A DNA stretch of 64,000 nucleotides, taken from positions 108,438 through 172,437 of the forward strand of contig DUMB01000081.1 of assembly GCA_012840085.1 (NCBI GenBank), given 5' to 3'. The notes under the pieces were generated by a model. The model was given only the letters and a program-made list of their open reading frames with translations. It did no database searches and had not been told where the DNA came from. The position numbers and the translations under genes are program-made. The stretch is from Clostridiaceae bacterium (GTDB taxonomy: Bacteria; Bacillota; Clostridia; Acetivibrionales; DUMB01). Each line of letters opens with the position of its first letter. Within the stretch, counting starts at the first letter, position 1. Below are positions 8,512 to 17,338 of the stretch, piece after piece.

Positions 8512-10781
8512 ATATCCTCCAAAACAATATCAATCATTTTCAAAGTTGTTTTCTTAGGATTCCCGTTGCCTGAAAATTCCTCCACAGGCCCTACACATGA
8601 CGGACAGCCCTGTTCACAAGGACATTGTTCTATCATTTGCCTGGCTGCGCTAAAAAGCTCTCTGTGCAGCTCATACAGCTTATCGCTGAACCCTATTCCT
8701 CCCGGATAGTTATCGTAAATATAAAGAGACGGCTTTTGCGTAAATGTGGATCTGACCTGGTAAACCACCTTTATATCACCCGGGTCACACATAAGGTAAA
8801 TCGGTGCCGCATTTGCAATAATGTTTGACAGTCCCAGAAGCCCATTCTGCATATCATTTTTTGAAATTCCTATTTCGCTTTCTTCAGGAAAACCTATCCA
8901 GTAAGACGTGGTGTGCATTTCAGTTTCCGGCAGGTTTACAGGACCGGAACCGATATTTTCATGGGTATACAGTTTAATTTTCTTAAACATGGTGACCAGC
9001 GCCGTTACCATAACTTCGCCGGCACTCTTTTGTATCCTGCCGTCCATCTCTTCCCGGAATACGTCCAAAACCTTGAGGTCTACAGCAAGGTTTGCATCTG
9101 TATAATAATCAACATCGACCTTTCTCACATATGCCTTTTTGTCATCAAAATCAAGTTTCTCAACCTGGTATTGCTGGCCTTCATGAATGTAAACAGCTTC
9201 CTCATGAATGAGCATTGGTGCGCTGAATCTGTCAACTTCCCCGATAACCCTGTGCTGTGGTTCAGATATGTCTATAATTATAAAATTCTCATTTGATGCG
9301 CTTCTGAGACTGATATCATCTGCAGGAAAAACGTCGGACATAAAGTGCCAGCGACTGCCCACATGCCTTACCAGTCGCGCTTCCTCCATATATGCAAGCA
9401 TTTCATCTGTGGTTTCGACACCGAATTTCTCCCCGTCTTCAAAAGGCAGTTCAAACACGGCACATTTCATGTGATTGTAAAGTATCACCAGATTGTCGGG
9501 ATTTATCAGACCGTACTCCGGACTGCTGCCGAAAAAGTAATCCGGATTGTTTACTATATACTGATCAAGCGGACTGCTGCTTGCCACCATAAATACCACG
9601 GATTCACCGCTGCGCCTTCCCGCTCTTCCTGCCTGCTGCCAGGTGCTGGCTATACTGCCCGGGTATCCGCAGATAACGCAAGCCTCCAGGCTTCCTATAT
9701 CAATCCCCAGCTCCAGGGCATTGGTGGAAACAACCCCTGTAATCTCGCCGCTTCTTAATCCCTGCTCGATCTCCCGCCTCAAATTGGGCAGATATCCTCC
9801 TCTATATCCTCTTACTCTGCTTTCCTTGCCCATTTTCCCGTGAAAAATATCTTTCAGATATGTGACCAGCACTTCAACACTCAAGCGGCTTCTTGTAAAT
9901 ACGATGGTCTGTATGTCATTTCTTATAAGCATTTCCGCAATTCTCCTGGCTTCCAGCAAGCTGCTTTTTCTTATACCGAGTTCTTTGTTTACAACAGGAG
10001 GGTTGTAAAAAATAATATGCTTTTTACCGGAGGGTGCTCCATTGTTGTCAATTAATACGACATCGCTTCCAATCACTTTGGATGCAAGCTCTGCCGGGTT
10101 TGCAATAGTTGCGGAACAGCATATGAATTGGGGATTGGATCCATAGAAATTGCATATCCTCCTTAACCGCCTTATTACATTTGCGAGATGGCTCCCGAAC
10201 ACACCCCTATAATGATGTATTTCATCTATAACCACGAATTTAAGATTCTCAAACAACTTTGTCCATTTAGTGTGATGCGGCAGTATACCGCTGTGGAGCA
10301 TGTCGGGATTTGTCACTACAATATGTCCTGCCTGTCTTATGGCTTTTCTTGCTGACTGCGGAGTATCCCCGTCATATGTATAGGTCTTTATATCAATTTC
10401 AGCCTCTGTTATAAGCTCGTGCAGCTCTGTCATCTGATCCCGGGACAGTGCCTTTGTAGGAAACAGGAAAATGGCTCTTGAATCGGAGTCTTTTAAAATG
10501 GCATTGAGAACAGGAATGTTATAGCATAAAGTCTTCCCCGATGCAGTAGGAGTAACTACAACAACATTTTTACCCTTCTCAATCTCTTCTACGGCTGAAG
10601 CCTGGTGTGAATAGAGCTTATGTATTCCTCTGGCTGAAAGAGCTTTTTTAATGCGCGGGTCAACGCAATTGGGTATTTCAGAATAAACACCTTCCCGGGA
10701 AGGTATTTCTACCCACTTTGTAACATTGTCCATAATTGCATTTGAAGATTTTATATAATCAAGCATTTGTTCCAGATTCAC
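8496..10781 (-). CDS. mrfA: MrfA/YprA-type DEAD/DEAH-box helicase with DUF1998 metal-binding C-terminus
   Basis: A 761-residue superfamily 2 helicase. Motif I is TPTASGKT (about residues 81-88), motif II is DEIH in VVIDEIHHYRG, and the second RecA domain carries TNALELGIDIGSLEACVICG and QQAGRAGRR. The C-terminal DUF1998 region ends in a cysteine cluster, CPCEQGCPSC, expected to bind zinc. The family length (about 750) is matched. The homologue in Bacillus works with MrfB in repair of mitomycin-type damage, separate from UvrABC. The start is GTG at 10781, with AGGAGTGG ahead of it. It is the first gene of a three-gene overlapping operon (mrfA-mrfB-thioesterase). Confidence 0.88.
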   Translation of the reverse strand: MNLEQMLDYIKSSNAIMDNVTKWVEIPSREGVYSEIPNCVDPRIKKALSARGIHKLYSHQASAVEEIEKGKNVVVVTPTASGKTLCYNIPVLNAILKDSDSRAIFLFPTKALSRDQMTELHELITEAEIDIKTYTYDGDTPQSARKAIRQAGHIVVTNPDMLHSGILPHHTKWTKLFENLKFVVIDEIHHYRGVFGSHLANVIRRLRRICNFYGSNPQFICCSATIANPAELASKVIGSDVVLIDNNGAPSGKKHIIFYNPPVVNKELGIRKSSLLEARRIAEMLIRNDIQTIVFTRSRLSVEVLVTYLKDIFHGKMGKESRVRGYRGGYLPNLRREIEQGLRSGEITGVVSTNALELGIDIGSLEACVICGYPGSIASTWQQAGRAGRRSGESVVFMVASSSPLDQYIVNNPDYFFGSSPEYGLINPDNLVILYNHMKCAVFELPFEDGEKFGVETTDEMLAYMEEARLVRHVGSRWHFMSDVFPADDISLRSASNENFIIIDISEPQHRVIGEVDRFSAPMLIHEEAVYIHEGQQYQVEKLDFDDKKAYVRKVDVDYYTDANLAVDLKVLDVFREEMDGRIQKSAGEVMVTALVTMFKKIKLYTHENIGSGPVNLPETEMHTTSYWIGFPEESEIGISKNDMQNGLLGLSNIIANAAPIYLMCDPGDIKVVYQVRSTFTQKPSLYIYDNYPGGIGFSDKLYELHRELFSAARQMIEQCPCEQGCPSCVGPVEEFSGNGNPKKTTLKMIDIVLEDICTRT

Positions 10782-10800
10782 AAGGCACCACTCCTAGCAT

Positions 10801-10931
10801 ATTAACTGCCATGTTACTGCGGCCGGAAATGAACTCCATCCTGCCAACGCAAGCATAGACGAAAGCTACCCAATGGCAGTTAATCTTTTTTAATACGCCT
10901 GCCACTTTTTTGCTGCGCAAACAGGCAGTTG
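10801..10931. repeat. Intergenic palindromic element with ATTAACTGCCAT ends
   Basis: The spacer between mrfA and the divergent amidase gene (10782-11158) begins with an 84-bp element (10801-10884). It is bounded by a perfect 12-bp inverted repeat, ATTAACTGCCAT / ATGGCAGTTAAT. A second, weaker inverted repeat (GCCTGCC...CAGGC) follows at 10897-10931. A related element of nearly equal length lies at 31999-32084, and a related left end at 19517. The remainder of the spacer is A+T-rich. A TATAAT at 11096 may serve the amidase, but no good -35 is seen. Confidence 0.6.
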
Positions 10932-11158
10932 CGCATAATATTCAAGCTTTGCTTTCACATTAATACCACATTTATCGAACATATATTCTTGAGTATATTC
11001 TATTATACTGATTTTTGAAAATCAACCTGAAATCAATATGAAAATCACTCTCAATTATTCACACTTTTTTTACTTTTTTCCGAAGACTTTTATGATATAA
11101 TTTTTTCAAATACGCCACAATAAAATTATATAGTTTTGTAAAGATTGGAGAAACATAA

Positions 11159-12061
11159 ATGCACGAGTCAAACAACAAACACTTGAGTTTCGTAAAACAA
11201 GCAAAAAGGATACTTGCCAATAAGAAGAGAAGGAAGTTTTTCATTAGAAGAATAACAATACTTGCTTGTTTAGTCTTAGTATTAAGTTCCGCTTTATATA
11301 TGTTGTTTCGCTCACAACCTTCAAACCCTGAGCCGGTTAAGGACAGTAAAGATATAACAAATGAGAAGAGCAACAGGAGCATTACCCGGATAATGCCCGA
11401 GACTAAAGATAATGATATTAAAACCTATCTGAATGACAAGCCTGTAGTTATAGATGCAGGACATGGCGGTATTGATCCTGGTTCAAACAACGGTGACCTT
11501 GTTGAAAAGGACATAAATCTGGATGTAGCATTAAAGATAGGCAAACTATTGGAGCAGGAAGGAATTAAAACAATACTTACCAGAAACGATGATACTTTCA
11601 TGAAGCCCAGCGAAAAAATAGGTTTTGCCAATGAAAACGATGCTTGCCTCTTTGTAAGCATACACTGCAATTACTTCGACGACACTTCTGTCAATGGGAC
11701 AACTACATATTATTATCCCTCAGATTATAAAGATGCGGGTAATCTTCCGGGCAAAGAATTTGCAACCATGATTCAGGAAGCACTTATGAATCATATAGGT
11801 ACCAGAGACAGGGGAATAGCTCCGGGTCCTAAGACAATTGTCTTAAAAAATTCGAAAATGCCTTCCGCACTTGTGGAACTTGCTTTTATCACAAATCCTT
11901 CTGATGCCGCACTTCTGGCTTCTGAAAATTTCAGGCAGAAGGCCGCCGAAGGTATAGCGCAAGGTATCAAAAAAGCGGTTGAAATTTTGTATTCAAAAGC
12001 AGATACCGGTTCAGCAGATACCGGTACCTCATCTGAAAACAACACTATTCCACAGCCATAG
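11159..12061 (+). CDS. N-acetylmuramoyl-L-alanine amidase (Amidase_3), membrane-anchored
   Basis: A zinc amidase that cuts the bond between N-acetylmuramic acid and L-alanine in peptidoglycan. It has 300 residues. A basic N-terminus and one hydrophobic helix (about residues 36-57, [19 protein letters not shown]) act as anchor or uncleaved signal. The catalytic domain spans about 92-285, with [12 protein letters not shown] (zinc His), [12 protein letters not shown] (zinc Glu), [10 protein letters not shown] (zinc His) and [11 protein letters not shown] (catalytic Glu). The tail is Thr/Ser/Gly-rich. It resembles CwlD and AmiC; the anchor and absence of a binding repeat favour a local, possibly sporulation or cortex, role, which is inference. 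The last 17 bases overlap the convergent dusB gene. Confidence 0.92.
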   Translation: MHESNNKHLSFVKQAKRILANKKRRKFFIRRITILACLVLVLSSALYMLFRSQPSNPEPVKDSKDITNEKSNRSITRIMPETKDNDIKTYLNDKPVVIDAGHGGIDPGSNNGDLVEKDINLDVALKIGKLLEQEGIKTILTRNDDTFMKPSEKIGFANENDACLFVSIHCNYFDDTSVNGTTTYYYPSDYKDAGNLPGKEFATMIQEALMNHIGTRDRGIAPGPKTIVLKNSKMPSALVELAFITNPSDAALLASENFRQKAAEGIAQGIKKAVEILYSKADTGSADTGTSSENNTIPQP

Positions 12062-13016
12062 AGTACAAATAGCTTTCTAAAAGAGCTTTTATCCGGTCAG
12101 GGGATGTCAACTTGAATACCTGCTCTTTTATACTTGTTGAATTTCTCATCCCCTTGATATACCATGCAATGTGCTTGCGCATTTCAAGGACGCCCATTCG
12201 TTCACCTTTTAATGCAATAAGCATATCCATATGTCTCATTATTGTATTTATCTTTTCACGAGCTGAAGGTTCAGGGAGAATTTCCCCCTTCTCCAAATAA
12301 TGGAGTATTCTTTTGAATATCCATGGATTTCCCTGGGCGCCTCTGCCCACCATAATTGCATCACAACCTGTATGTTCGAACATGGCTGCTGCATCAAGTG
12401 GTCCAAAAATATCCCCGTTTCCAATAACGGGTATGGATACGGCTTCTTTTACTTTACGGATTATATCCCAATCAGCTTTTCCACTGTAAAACTGGTTTCG
12501 GGTTCTTCCATGAACGGCAACGGCACTTGCACCATTTTCCTCTGCTATCCTGGCAAGTTCAACTGCATTTATCTTGTCTTCATCCCAACCTTTTCGCATT
12601 TTTACGGTTACAGGCTTTGTCGATGCATTTACCACAGCCTTTATTATCTCTCCGGCAAGTCCGGGATTGAGCATAAGTGCCGAACCTTCCCCGTTTTTTG
12701 TGATTTTTGGAGTTGGACAGCCCATATTAATATCAATTATGGCCGCATCCGTCTCATTTAACTGTTGTGCAATTTCAGCCATTATTCCAGGGTCTGAACC
12801 AAAAATCTGAATAGCTGCAGGTTTTTCTTCACTGTCTATCTCAGTAAGCTTAAAACTCTTCTCACTGTTATAGTGCATTCCCTTGGCACTGACCATCTCA
12901 GTATATACTAAACCACATCCCTGTTCCTTGCACAGTATTCTGAACGGCATGTCTGTAACTCCGGCCATGGGAGCGAGAAATACATTGTTTTTGAGTTCTA
13001 CATTTCCTATCTTCAT
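12045..13016 (-). CDS. dusB: tRNA-dihydrouridine synthase DusB
   Basis: An FMN enzyme that reduces specific uridines in tRNA D-loops. The preferred start is the ATG at 13016 ([20 protein letters not shown]), 7 bases after AGGA, giving 323 residues. The in-frame GTG at 13022 overlaps the spacing. Family features are [13 protein letters not shown] (FMN binding), [20 protein letters not shown] with the catalytic Cys, [24 protein letters not shown] and GNGDI. Length matches DusB (about 320). It converges on the amidase gene with a 17-base tail overlap. A terminator separates it from the upstream tRNA-Arg. Confidence 0.93.
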   Translation of the reverse strand: MKIGNVELKNNVFLAPMAGVTDMPFRILCKEQGCGLVYTEMVSAKGMHYNSEKSFKLTEIDSEEKPAAIQIFGSDPGIMAEIAQQLNETDAAIIDINMGCPTPKITKNGEGSALMLNPGLAGEIIKAVVNASTKPVTVKMRKGWDEDKINAVELARIAEENGASAVAVHGRTRNQFYSGKADWDIIRKVKEAVSIPVIGNGDIFGPLDAAAMFEHTGCDAIMVGRGAQGNPWIFKRILHYLEKGEILPEPSAREKINTIMRHMDMLIALKGERMGVLEMRKHIAWYIKGMRNSTSIKEQVFKLTSPDRIKALLESYLYSMAVE

Positions 13017-13033
13017 AAACACATCCTGCCCAA

Positions 13034-13069
13034 AAGAAAAAATAAGCGTCTTTCAAATTTGAAAGCCGC
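13034..13069 (-). terminator. Terminator of tRNA-Arg
   Basis: On the minus strand an imperfect stem (GCGGCTTTCAA paired with TTGAAAGACGC around a TTTCAAATTTGAAA palindrome) is followed by TTATTTTTTCTTTT. It lies between the tRNA and dusB. Confidence 0.75.
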
Positions 13070-13097
13070 CGCTATAGCTTCGCTATGCTATGTCTTA

Positions 13098-13172
13098 TGG
13101 CGCCCCGGACAGGAATCGAACCCGTATCAGTGGAACCGGAATCCACTACCTTATCCATTAGGCCACCGGGGC
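13098..13172 (-). tRNA. tRNA-Arg (anticodon CCG)
   Basis: A 75-nt cloverleaf. The acceptor stem GCCCCGG pairs with CCGGGGC, followed by discriminator G and an encoded CCA. The D arm is GCCT...AGGT, the anticodon stem is GTGGA/TCCAC with loop TTCCGGT, and the T arm carries GGGTTCGATTCC. The CCG anticodon reads the codon CGG. Confidence 0.95.
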
Positions 13173-13291
13173 ATAAATAAAATCCAATACATTATATAAT
13201 AAATCTATATTGTATTATAAACTAATAAAACAGTATTATCAACACCTATAAATGGTGCATATTTTTCATATAATCTCTCTAAAAATTCTTC

Positions 13292-13909
13292 TCACAGGCC
13301 ATAAAACATTTTCATCAGCCAGTCTATCCCGAAGTCAAAAGCATAAGAGAGAGCATAGGTCCACACAAATACCAAAAAGAAAACCAGCCCTCTAAAAACA
13401 GGCATAAATTTATAAATTGATTTAATGCCCCTTGATATGGCAGCAGCAAACCAAAACGGCAAAACAAATGCCAAAAGAACCGCAATATATGTCACAAGGT
13501 CATAATTCAAGTTCGTGCTTTTTCCCACTATTGCATAAATTACTATTTCCACCGGCACTATAACAATGTGTGCCAGCATGTACACCTTCATTAGTCTTAT
13601 ACGCTGTATATTCTGCGGTTCCCTTACTTCTCCCTCTTTCTTGAATTTTTTAAAAATATCAAAAAGAGGTATTGCAAAAAATGTTACATCAATAAAACCT
13701 ACCACAGCGGCTAATAACAGGGCAATTAATATATTTAAAAGTAAATTCACTTCCGGCTTATTCCCAAAAATATTCTGCCAGTTGAAAACCACGTCAGATG
13801 CAATGTCAACAACGCCAATAAGGAATATACCTATGTACAGTGTAATCTTCCTTCCTCCGGTTTTCTGGTATAACGATCTTGGAAGAAGGAGTATGTCAGA
13901 AAATTTCAT
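13292..13909 (-). CDS. Polytopic membrane protein, possibly Yip1-like, function unknown
   Basis: A 205-residue protein from the ATG at 13909 (MKFSDILLLPRSLYQ). This start is chosen because GGGAG lies 8 bases ahead; the upstream in-frame ATG at 13927 contains that site. Five or so hydrophobic stretches are visible: ITLYIGIFLIGVVDIASDVVF, LLLNILIALLLAAVVGFIDVTFFAIPL, VYMLAHIVIVPVEIVIYAIVG, DLVTYIAVLLAFVLPFWFAAAI and FRGLVFFLVFVWTYALSYAF. A charged loop (FKKFKKEGEVREPQNIQRIR) sits in the middle. The layout, with a short cytoplasmic N-terminus, a first segment after LPRSLY and five helices, resembles Yip1/YIF1-domain proteins of Firmicutes. I cannot name a function. It stands alone between the tRNA-Arg gene and another small unknown membrane protein. 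Confidence 0.7.
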   Translation of the reverse strand: MKFSDILLLPRSLYQKTGGRKITLYIGIFLIGVVDIASDVVFNWQNIFGNKPEVNLLLNILIALLLAAVVGFIDVTFFAIPLFDIFKKFKKEGEVREPQNIQRIRLMKVYMLAHIVIVPVEIVIYAIVGKSTNLNYDLVTYIAVLLAFVLPFWFAAAISRGIKSIYKFMPVFRGLVFFLVFVWTYALSYAFDFGIDWLMKMFYGL

Positions 13910-14084
13910 AGTATTGTCTCCCGCCATACATAATGTAGTTTTAATTTGCTATGCAATAACTTTTTTTATACTATAACTTTTTATAGTATAACATATTTGC
14001 CGGGAATGAAATCAATAGTAAAATTATAAATTTTATTAGTTTTAATAGCTGCTGCAGAGATTGATACAGAGGACGCACCTGATC

Positions 14085-14450
14085 CTATAACAATCTTGTT
14101 AACAGGAGAATAAACAGTACTATACTGCTTGTTAATACAATATTAATTACAGTGTTTATAGAAAATAATTTCCGGAGTTTATTTTTTTCGCGGTTGACAT
14201 CACGCCTGAGTTCAGCCTGCTGTTTGCATTCTTTTATATAGTTTTCAATAATTGCCTGAGCCTCATTCAGCAGAAGATCATCCTTCCTCCTTTTTTCATT
14301 CTCGCTGAAGTTTTTAGCAAGGGATAGTTTTCCCATATCAGAGCTATTTTTTATATCATAATCATTTTTCAGTATTAAAATAGCTTCTTCAATTAAATTG
14401 GATGGTATATCCTTTAGTACGACAATTTTTTTGGTGACTCCGCTTACCAT
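14085..14450 (-). CDS. Small tail-anchored protein of unknown function
   Basis: 121 residues with a clear ribosome binding site (GGAGG, 5 bases before the ATG). The N-terminal third has a compact alternating pattern (KKIVVLKDIPSNLIEEAILILKNDY). The middle (about 40-90) is highly charged and probably helical or coiled coil (NEKRRKDDLLLNEAQAIIENYIKECKQQAELRRDVNREKNKLRK). The last 22 residues are hydrophobic (INIVLTSSIVLFILLLTRLL), so the protein is likely tail-anchored facing the cytoplasm. It follows spoIIE on the same strand with a gap of about 130 bases, so it could be expressed with spoIIE in sporulation. That is inference. I do not recognise the family. Confidence 0.7.
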   Translation of the reverse strand: MVSGVTKKIVVLKDIPSNLIEEAILILKNDYDIKNSSDMGKLSLAKNFSENEKRRKDDLLLNEAQAIIENYIKECKQQAELRRDVNREKNKLRKLFSINTVINIVLTSSIVLFILLLTRLL

Positions 14451-14579
14451 ATAAACCTCCGTAAATCTTCATGCGTTTTTTGTGCAAAGACACACTGTAT
14501 CTTTCTTGTTTTGTTGTATTTTTCACCAGGAACATATCTTGCACATTATATACGGTAGTTTATGAAAAAAACGAGAAAA

Positions 14580-16988
14580 TTATACTTTCACACTCTCCCA
14601 AACTTTTGCCACAATTACAGACATGTCATCTGCAGGCATCCCGTTGGAATTCTTATATGCTCTGTCAAGTATCAAATCTGCAATCTCCTGCGGATTTGTG
14701 CTGTTTATACTCTGTATGAAGTCCTTAAGACTCTTCCCATAGTCGGAGGTTTCTCCAAAGCAGTCTTCAATTCCATCCGTCACCATAATAACAAAATCTC
14801 CACTGTTAACTTTTTTATGTACAAGTTCAACATCTATATTGCTGAACAATCCGGCAGGCAGTGACGCTGACTTGACTACTTCCACTCTGTCAGGTCTTTT
14901 TATATATGTTGGTACTGCCCCTACCTTTACAAATTCAACCTTGCCTTCATACAAGTCTATTATTGACATGTCAACGGTAGAAAAGGAATCATCACCTGAC
15001 CTGAGAGCAAGTATTGAATTTATCATCTTTACTGCAAGATCTTTATCAAACCCTGACTCCATTAATTGCTCAAGAAGATTTATTGTCACTCTGCTCTGCA
15101 TAGCTGCCTTTTGCCCTGATCCCATTCCATCGCTCAAAGCTGCGATATACTTTCCATCACCGGTGCTAAAAAAGGTATAGCTGTCTCCCGACGTAGAACT
15201 TTTGTGTTTTGGAATCCTGGCAACACCTGTTGTTACCCTGAAAGCCTCCTCCTCTACAAATTTAATTGCGCATGAGCCGTCGGTGTAGTTTCTGAAACAT
15301 TCATTGCTCTCTTTCACCATTTTCCTGCCCATGACGGCGGAGATAACCTTTTCAATTGTATTGATACAGTTTCTTCTTCCGCCACACCCCTTATGGGAAA
15401 CCGTTACTTCATATTTGCCCCACCTGTTTTCGATCACCGAAACTTCATTTACTTTTATGCCCTCTCTGTCCAGCTCTACCATCAGAGCATCTTCCAAATC
15501 CACTCTGAAACGTACATTTTCGCTGATTTCAGATGCAAGATTATATATAACCTTTGACAAGCCTTCCAATTGCTGTGATATAAGGCGCCGACTCTCTCCG
15601 AGCCTGTTCTTCCATACCATATTGAGTTTAAACACTTCGTATTCATTATTAATAGCGTTTACAAACTCATTCACTCTTTCACACCTGTCTAAAAATGATT
15701 GCGGTATGTCTTCCGCCCCAAGCCACCCCTTTGCCTCAAGACGTTCCACTATTTTGAACATGACCTGGTATGTCTCATAGAAATTTCTGTCCCAACAGTG
15801 TCTGCAGAGGCTGCAGTCTTTACAAACTTTGTCAGCAATCCTGTCAAACATGACTGTTATATCCTGACTGTTTGCAGTAACGCTGGTCTGGGGTAGATCT
15901 GTAAAGGTGGCAGCCAGTTCCCCATATGCTTTGCCAAATTTATTCAGTCTTTCAGCTGTTATTTCCCTTACCCGTGTGCTTTGGAAGTCAGTTAAAGTAT
16001 CTGAAGTCCCTTTTTTAATAAATGCAGAGGATATAAAGTCTATAAACTTATTTGGCGTTATCATAAATACAATTACAGCAGCAACTATCTCACCAAGGTG
16101 AATTAATATATCCGTAGAACCATTCAAATAAAGCGTCAGCATTGCGTTTCCCATAACAAATCCAAGACAGGACCCTACTTTACCCAAGTTTCGGAAAAGT
16201 CCTGAAAGCAGTCCGCAAAATGCATATGATCCTATTATAAGAGGGGTTGTATTACCCGACATATTTACGATTAAACCCACAACCACACCTATTGCCGCAC
16301 CAACACCTACACCTGATTTATAGCTCAATATCAGAATTATCAGGATACAAAAAATATTTCTGATATTTATCCCTAAAATGCTTATGGTACCCAAACCGGC
16401 AATTGCCAGAGCCATAGTTATTGCAAAGCTGATAATTCTCTCATTTGTTGCCGTATAAAAACTTTTTCTGTTTTCTATCAGCAATGTGGCATTCGCGAAT
16501 ATAAACACCAGTAAGAACACAATAGAAGAAAATAAAAACGCTTTAAGTATGTCAAATAACAGATATCCATTTATAAATACAGGAATTAACTCTGGCAGAA
16601 GCGAACTGGCAAATGCAAGCAATGCGCAACTGGCGACATGTTTTGAAATTTTATTCTTAAACAAAGTATCCAATATGCTGAAAAGTGCCATACAAGCTGC
16701 AGCCTGGAATATCTTTGGGCCGGCACCTGCAGTAAGCATACCTGCCAGTACGGATATTGCTATAGATGTCATGCTTACGTTGGCACCTGCCGCAGCTGCA
16801 AAGAATGATATTCCAAACGGCATCATTCCCCCTGAGATAAACGCCCTGCCTAAAAGAAATGCAATGGCTGTAAATGCAAGATTGTTTTTTGATGTTAACA
16901 ATTCAATAATACTTTTACCTTTTGTTTTTTTCTTTTCACCCAGTATTCCTGTTGTTCTTCCATACTGTAATGTCTCAGTTCTCATCAT
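14580..16988 (-). CDS. spoIIE: Stage II sporulation protein E, SpoIIAA-P phosphatase
   Basis: An 802-residue membrane phosphatase that dephosphorylates the anti-anti-sigma factor SpoIIAA. It releases sigma-F in the forespore and also helps form the polar septum. The first about 330 residues are hydrophobic with roughly ten helices. A central regulatory region follows, with a cysteine-rich stretch (CKDCSLCRHCWDRNFYE). The C-terminal PPM/PP2C domain has RIPKHKSSTSGDSYTFF, then AALSDGMGSGQKAAMQS (metal-binding Asp) and VIMVTDGIEDC. Length is close to the Bacillus protein (827). The ATG at 16988 follows a GGGGGG ribosome site. The promoter at 17021-17054 has the long spacing expected for Spo0A control. 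Confidence 0.96.
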   Translation of the reverse strand: MMRTETLQYGRTTGILGEKKKTKGKSIIELLTSKNNLAFTAIAFLLGRAFISGGMMPFGISFFAAAAGANVSMTSIAISVLAGMLTAGAGPKIFQAAACMALFSILDTLFKNKISKHVASCALLAFASSLLPELIPVFINGYLLFDILKAFLFSSIVFLLVFIFANATLLIENRKSFYTATNERIISFAITMALAIAGLGTISILGINIRNIFCILIILILSYKSGVGVGAAIGVVVGLIVNMSGNTTPLIIGSYAFCGLLSGLFRNLGKVGSCLGFVMGNAMLTLYLNGSTDILIHLGEIVAAVIVFMITPNKFIDFISSAFIKKGTSDTLTDFQSTRVREITAERLNKFGKAYGELAATFTDLPQTSVTANSQDITVMFDRIADKVCKDCSLCRHCWDRNFYETYQVMFKIVERLEAKGWLGAEDIPQSFLDRCERVNEFVNAINNEYEVFKLNMVWKNRLGESRRLISQQLEGLSKVIYNLASEISENVRFRVDLEDALMVELDREGIKVNEVSVIENRWGKYEVTVSHKGCGGRRNCINTIEKVISAVMGRKMVKESNECFRNYTDGSCAIKFVEEEAFRVTTGVARIPKHKSSTSGDSYTFFSTGDGKYIAALSDGMGSGQKAAMQSRVTINLLEQLMESGFDKDLAVKMINSILALRSGDDSFSTVDMSIIDLYEGKVEFVKVGAVPTYIKRPDRVEVVKSASLPAGLFSNIDVELVHKKVNSGDFVIMVTDGIEDCFGETSDYGKSLKDFIQSINSTNPQEIADLILDRAYKNSNGMPADDMSVIVAKVWESVKV

Positions 16989-17020
16989 TTGTACCCCCCG
17001 TAATTATATTGGCAGCACTG

Positions 17021-17087
17021 ATTATAACTGCTGTACCCGGAAAATATTTGTCAAACGGCGTAAAATAGATTTAAGATTTTTTTGACA
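17021..17087 (-). promoter_or_regulatory. spoIIE promoter with 22-bp spacer and Spo0A-like boxes
   Basis: Read on the minus strand. A perfect -35 TTGACA (17049-17054) and a perfect -10 TATAAT (17021-17026) are 22 bases apart, not 17. In Bacillus, spoIIE and spoIIG have sigma-A promoters with 21-22 bp spacers that need Spo0A~P. A 0A-like heptad (TGTCAAA or its complement, one mismatch to TGTCGAA) overlaps the -35 at 17049-17055. Another lies upstream at 17081-17087. Confidence 0.65.
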
Positions 17088-17261
17088 ATAAATTTCAAAA
17101 GGTTCTTCTGAATTACATAGAGAGCTTTGAAAAGCAATAACTCTAATGTTGAGTTAAAGTTTGAAATGCTGAATATAAAAAATAAACGTGTAACTTTTAG
17201 TCACAAACTTTTTTAAAAAAGACAAAATAAGTGACATAAACGGAGATTTGAAAATGCAATA

Positions 17262-17296
17262 AAAAAAGCTTTATTTAAATATAATAAAGCTTTTTT
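17262..17296. terminator. Terminator after rsgI
   Basis: AAAAAAGCTTTATT and its exact complement AATAAAGCTTTTTT flank a 7-base loop, giving a U-tract on either strand. It ends the sigI-rsgI transcript. The remaining spacer toward spoIIE (17100-17260) shows no other feature that I can support. Confidence 0.8.
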
Positions 17297-17338
17297 ACGT
17301 GTCTTTTATTTATTGTGTCTTTTATTCAACTAAGTTTA

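Noticed and set aside
10976..10991. LexA-like box CGAACATATATTCTTG upstream of mrfA
   Set aside because: Only one half-site is good (CGAAC, then ATTC instead of GTTC), and it lies almost 200 bases from the gene. MrfAB is not known to need SOS induction.
12045..12061. Frameshift at the amidase/dusB boundary
   Set aside because: Both proteins end with normal family lengths. The 17-base overlap is a genuine convergent tail overlap.
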